DNA of 7,408 nt. Source: an uncultured Gardnerella sp. (GTDB lineage Bacteria; Actinomycetota; Actinomycetes; Actinomycetales; Bifidobacteriaceae). Positions within the stretch are counted from its first letter, which is position 1. Every line of letters begins with the position of its first letter. A model generated the notes under the pieces. That model was not told the origin of the DNA. It was given only the letters and a program-made list of their open reading frames with translations, and made no database searches. This document shows, in pieces, positions 7,329-7,408 of the stretch. A program made the position numbers and the translations under genes. The stretch lies in the NCBI GenBank assembly GCA_947292085.1, contig CAMYPN010000045.1, forward strand, positions 1 to 7,408, in the 5' to 3' direction.

Positions 7329-7358
7329 ACGCGCGACAAAAACTGCCGCGCGTTTTTT
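7329..7358. terminator. Two-way Rho-independent terminator between galE and the next tRNA
   Basis: ACGCGCG (7329-7335) pairs with CGCGCGT (7347-7353) around an 11-nt loop, and TTTTTT (7353-7358) follows on the plus strand. On the minus strand the same stem is followed by a T-rich stretch (complement of 7328-7315). It therefore can stop galE from the left and the converging tRNA transcript from the right. Confidence 0.88.
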
Positions 7359-7371
7359 GTTTATTTACTTG

Positions 7372-7408
7372 TGGCTCCGAGCGGGATCGATCCGCTGACC
7401 TAGCGATT
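7372..7408 (-). tRNA. tRNA, 3' half only (anticodon outside the window)
   Basis: The last 37 bases, read on the minus strand, fit tRNA positions 37 to 73. AA closes the anticodon loop, TCGCT is the 3' anticodon stem and AGGTC the variable loop. The T-stem is AGCGG/CCGCT, CGGAGCC is the 3' acceptor strand, and the discriminator is A. No CCA is encoded; CAAG follows. The T-loop is ATCGATC, with A where T54 is normally found. The anticodon is cut off. Discriminator A and the AATCG context would suit Met, Lys or Ile, but I do not assign an isotype. Confidence 0.75.

Noticed and set aside
1..7408. CRISPR array, insertion sequence, phage or toxin-antitoxin genes
   Set aside because: I saw no regularly spaced repeats, transposase or integrase motifs, terminal inverted repeats or small toxin-like gene pairs. 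The second tRNA is a possible integration target, but no attachment-site duplication is visible.

Overview
The window looks like a chromosomal segment from a low-GC member of the Bifidobacteriaceae, most likely Gardnerella. This is an inference from the AT-rich composition, from a secreted amylopullulanase of the bifidobacterial type, and from actinobacterial-style tRNA genes that do not encode the 3' CCA. No search was run, so the genus is not proven.

Layout. Positions 1-4768 (minus strand) are filled by a single very long secreted starch/glycogen-degrading enzyme whose C-terminus lies outside the window. It carries a signal peptide, an alpha-amylase module, a row of starch-binding modules and a type I pullulanase module. 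Positions 4769-5034 are its control region. This holds a strong ribosome binding site, a possible 33-codon leader ORF ending in a TGATG overlap with the enzyme start, two CATTGGT repeats, an extended -10 promoter and a cluster of CGCAT half-sites. Positions 5035-5198 hold tRNA-Glu(TTC) with its own promoter and a Rho-independent terminator, all on the minus strand. Positions 5256-6092 (minus) encode TrmB, the tRNA m7G46 methyltransferase. A divergent intergenic region (6093-6301) leads to galE, UDP-glucose 4-epimerase, on the plus strand (6302-7312). A two-way terminator follows, and then the 3' half of a second minus-strand tRNA runs off the right edge.

How the genes fit together. The extracellular enzyme would cut both alpha-1,4 and alpha-1,6 bonds of glycogen or starch and release maltooligosaccharides for uptake. 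GalE interconverts UDP-glucose and UDP-galactose inside the cell, feeding galactose use and surface glycan synthesis. TrmB and the tRNAs are translation housekeeping. The genes appear to be separate transcription units, and I see no multi-gene accessory system, mobile element or CRISPR array. The most unusual points are a Trp in place of the usual His in region IV of the amylase module, a Gln in place of Tyr in the pullulanase hallmark motif, and the leader ORF with its repeats just ahead of the enzyme.
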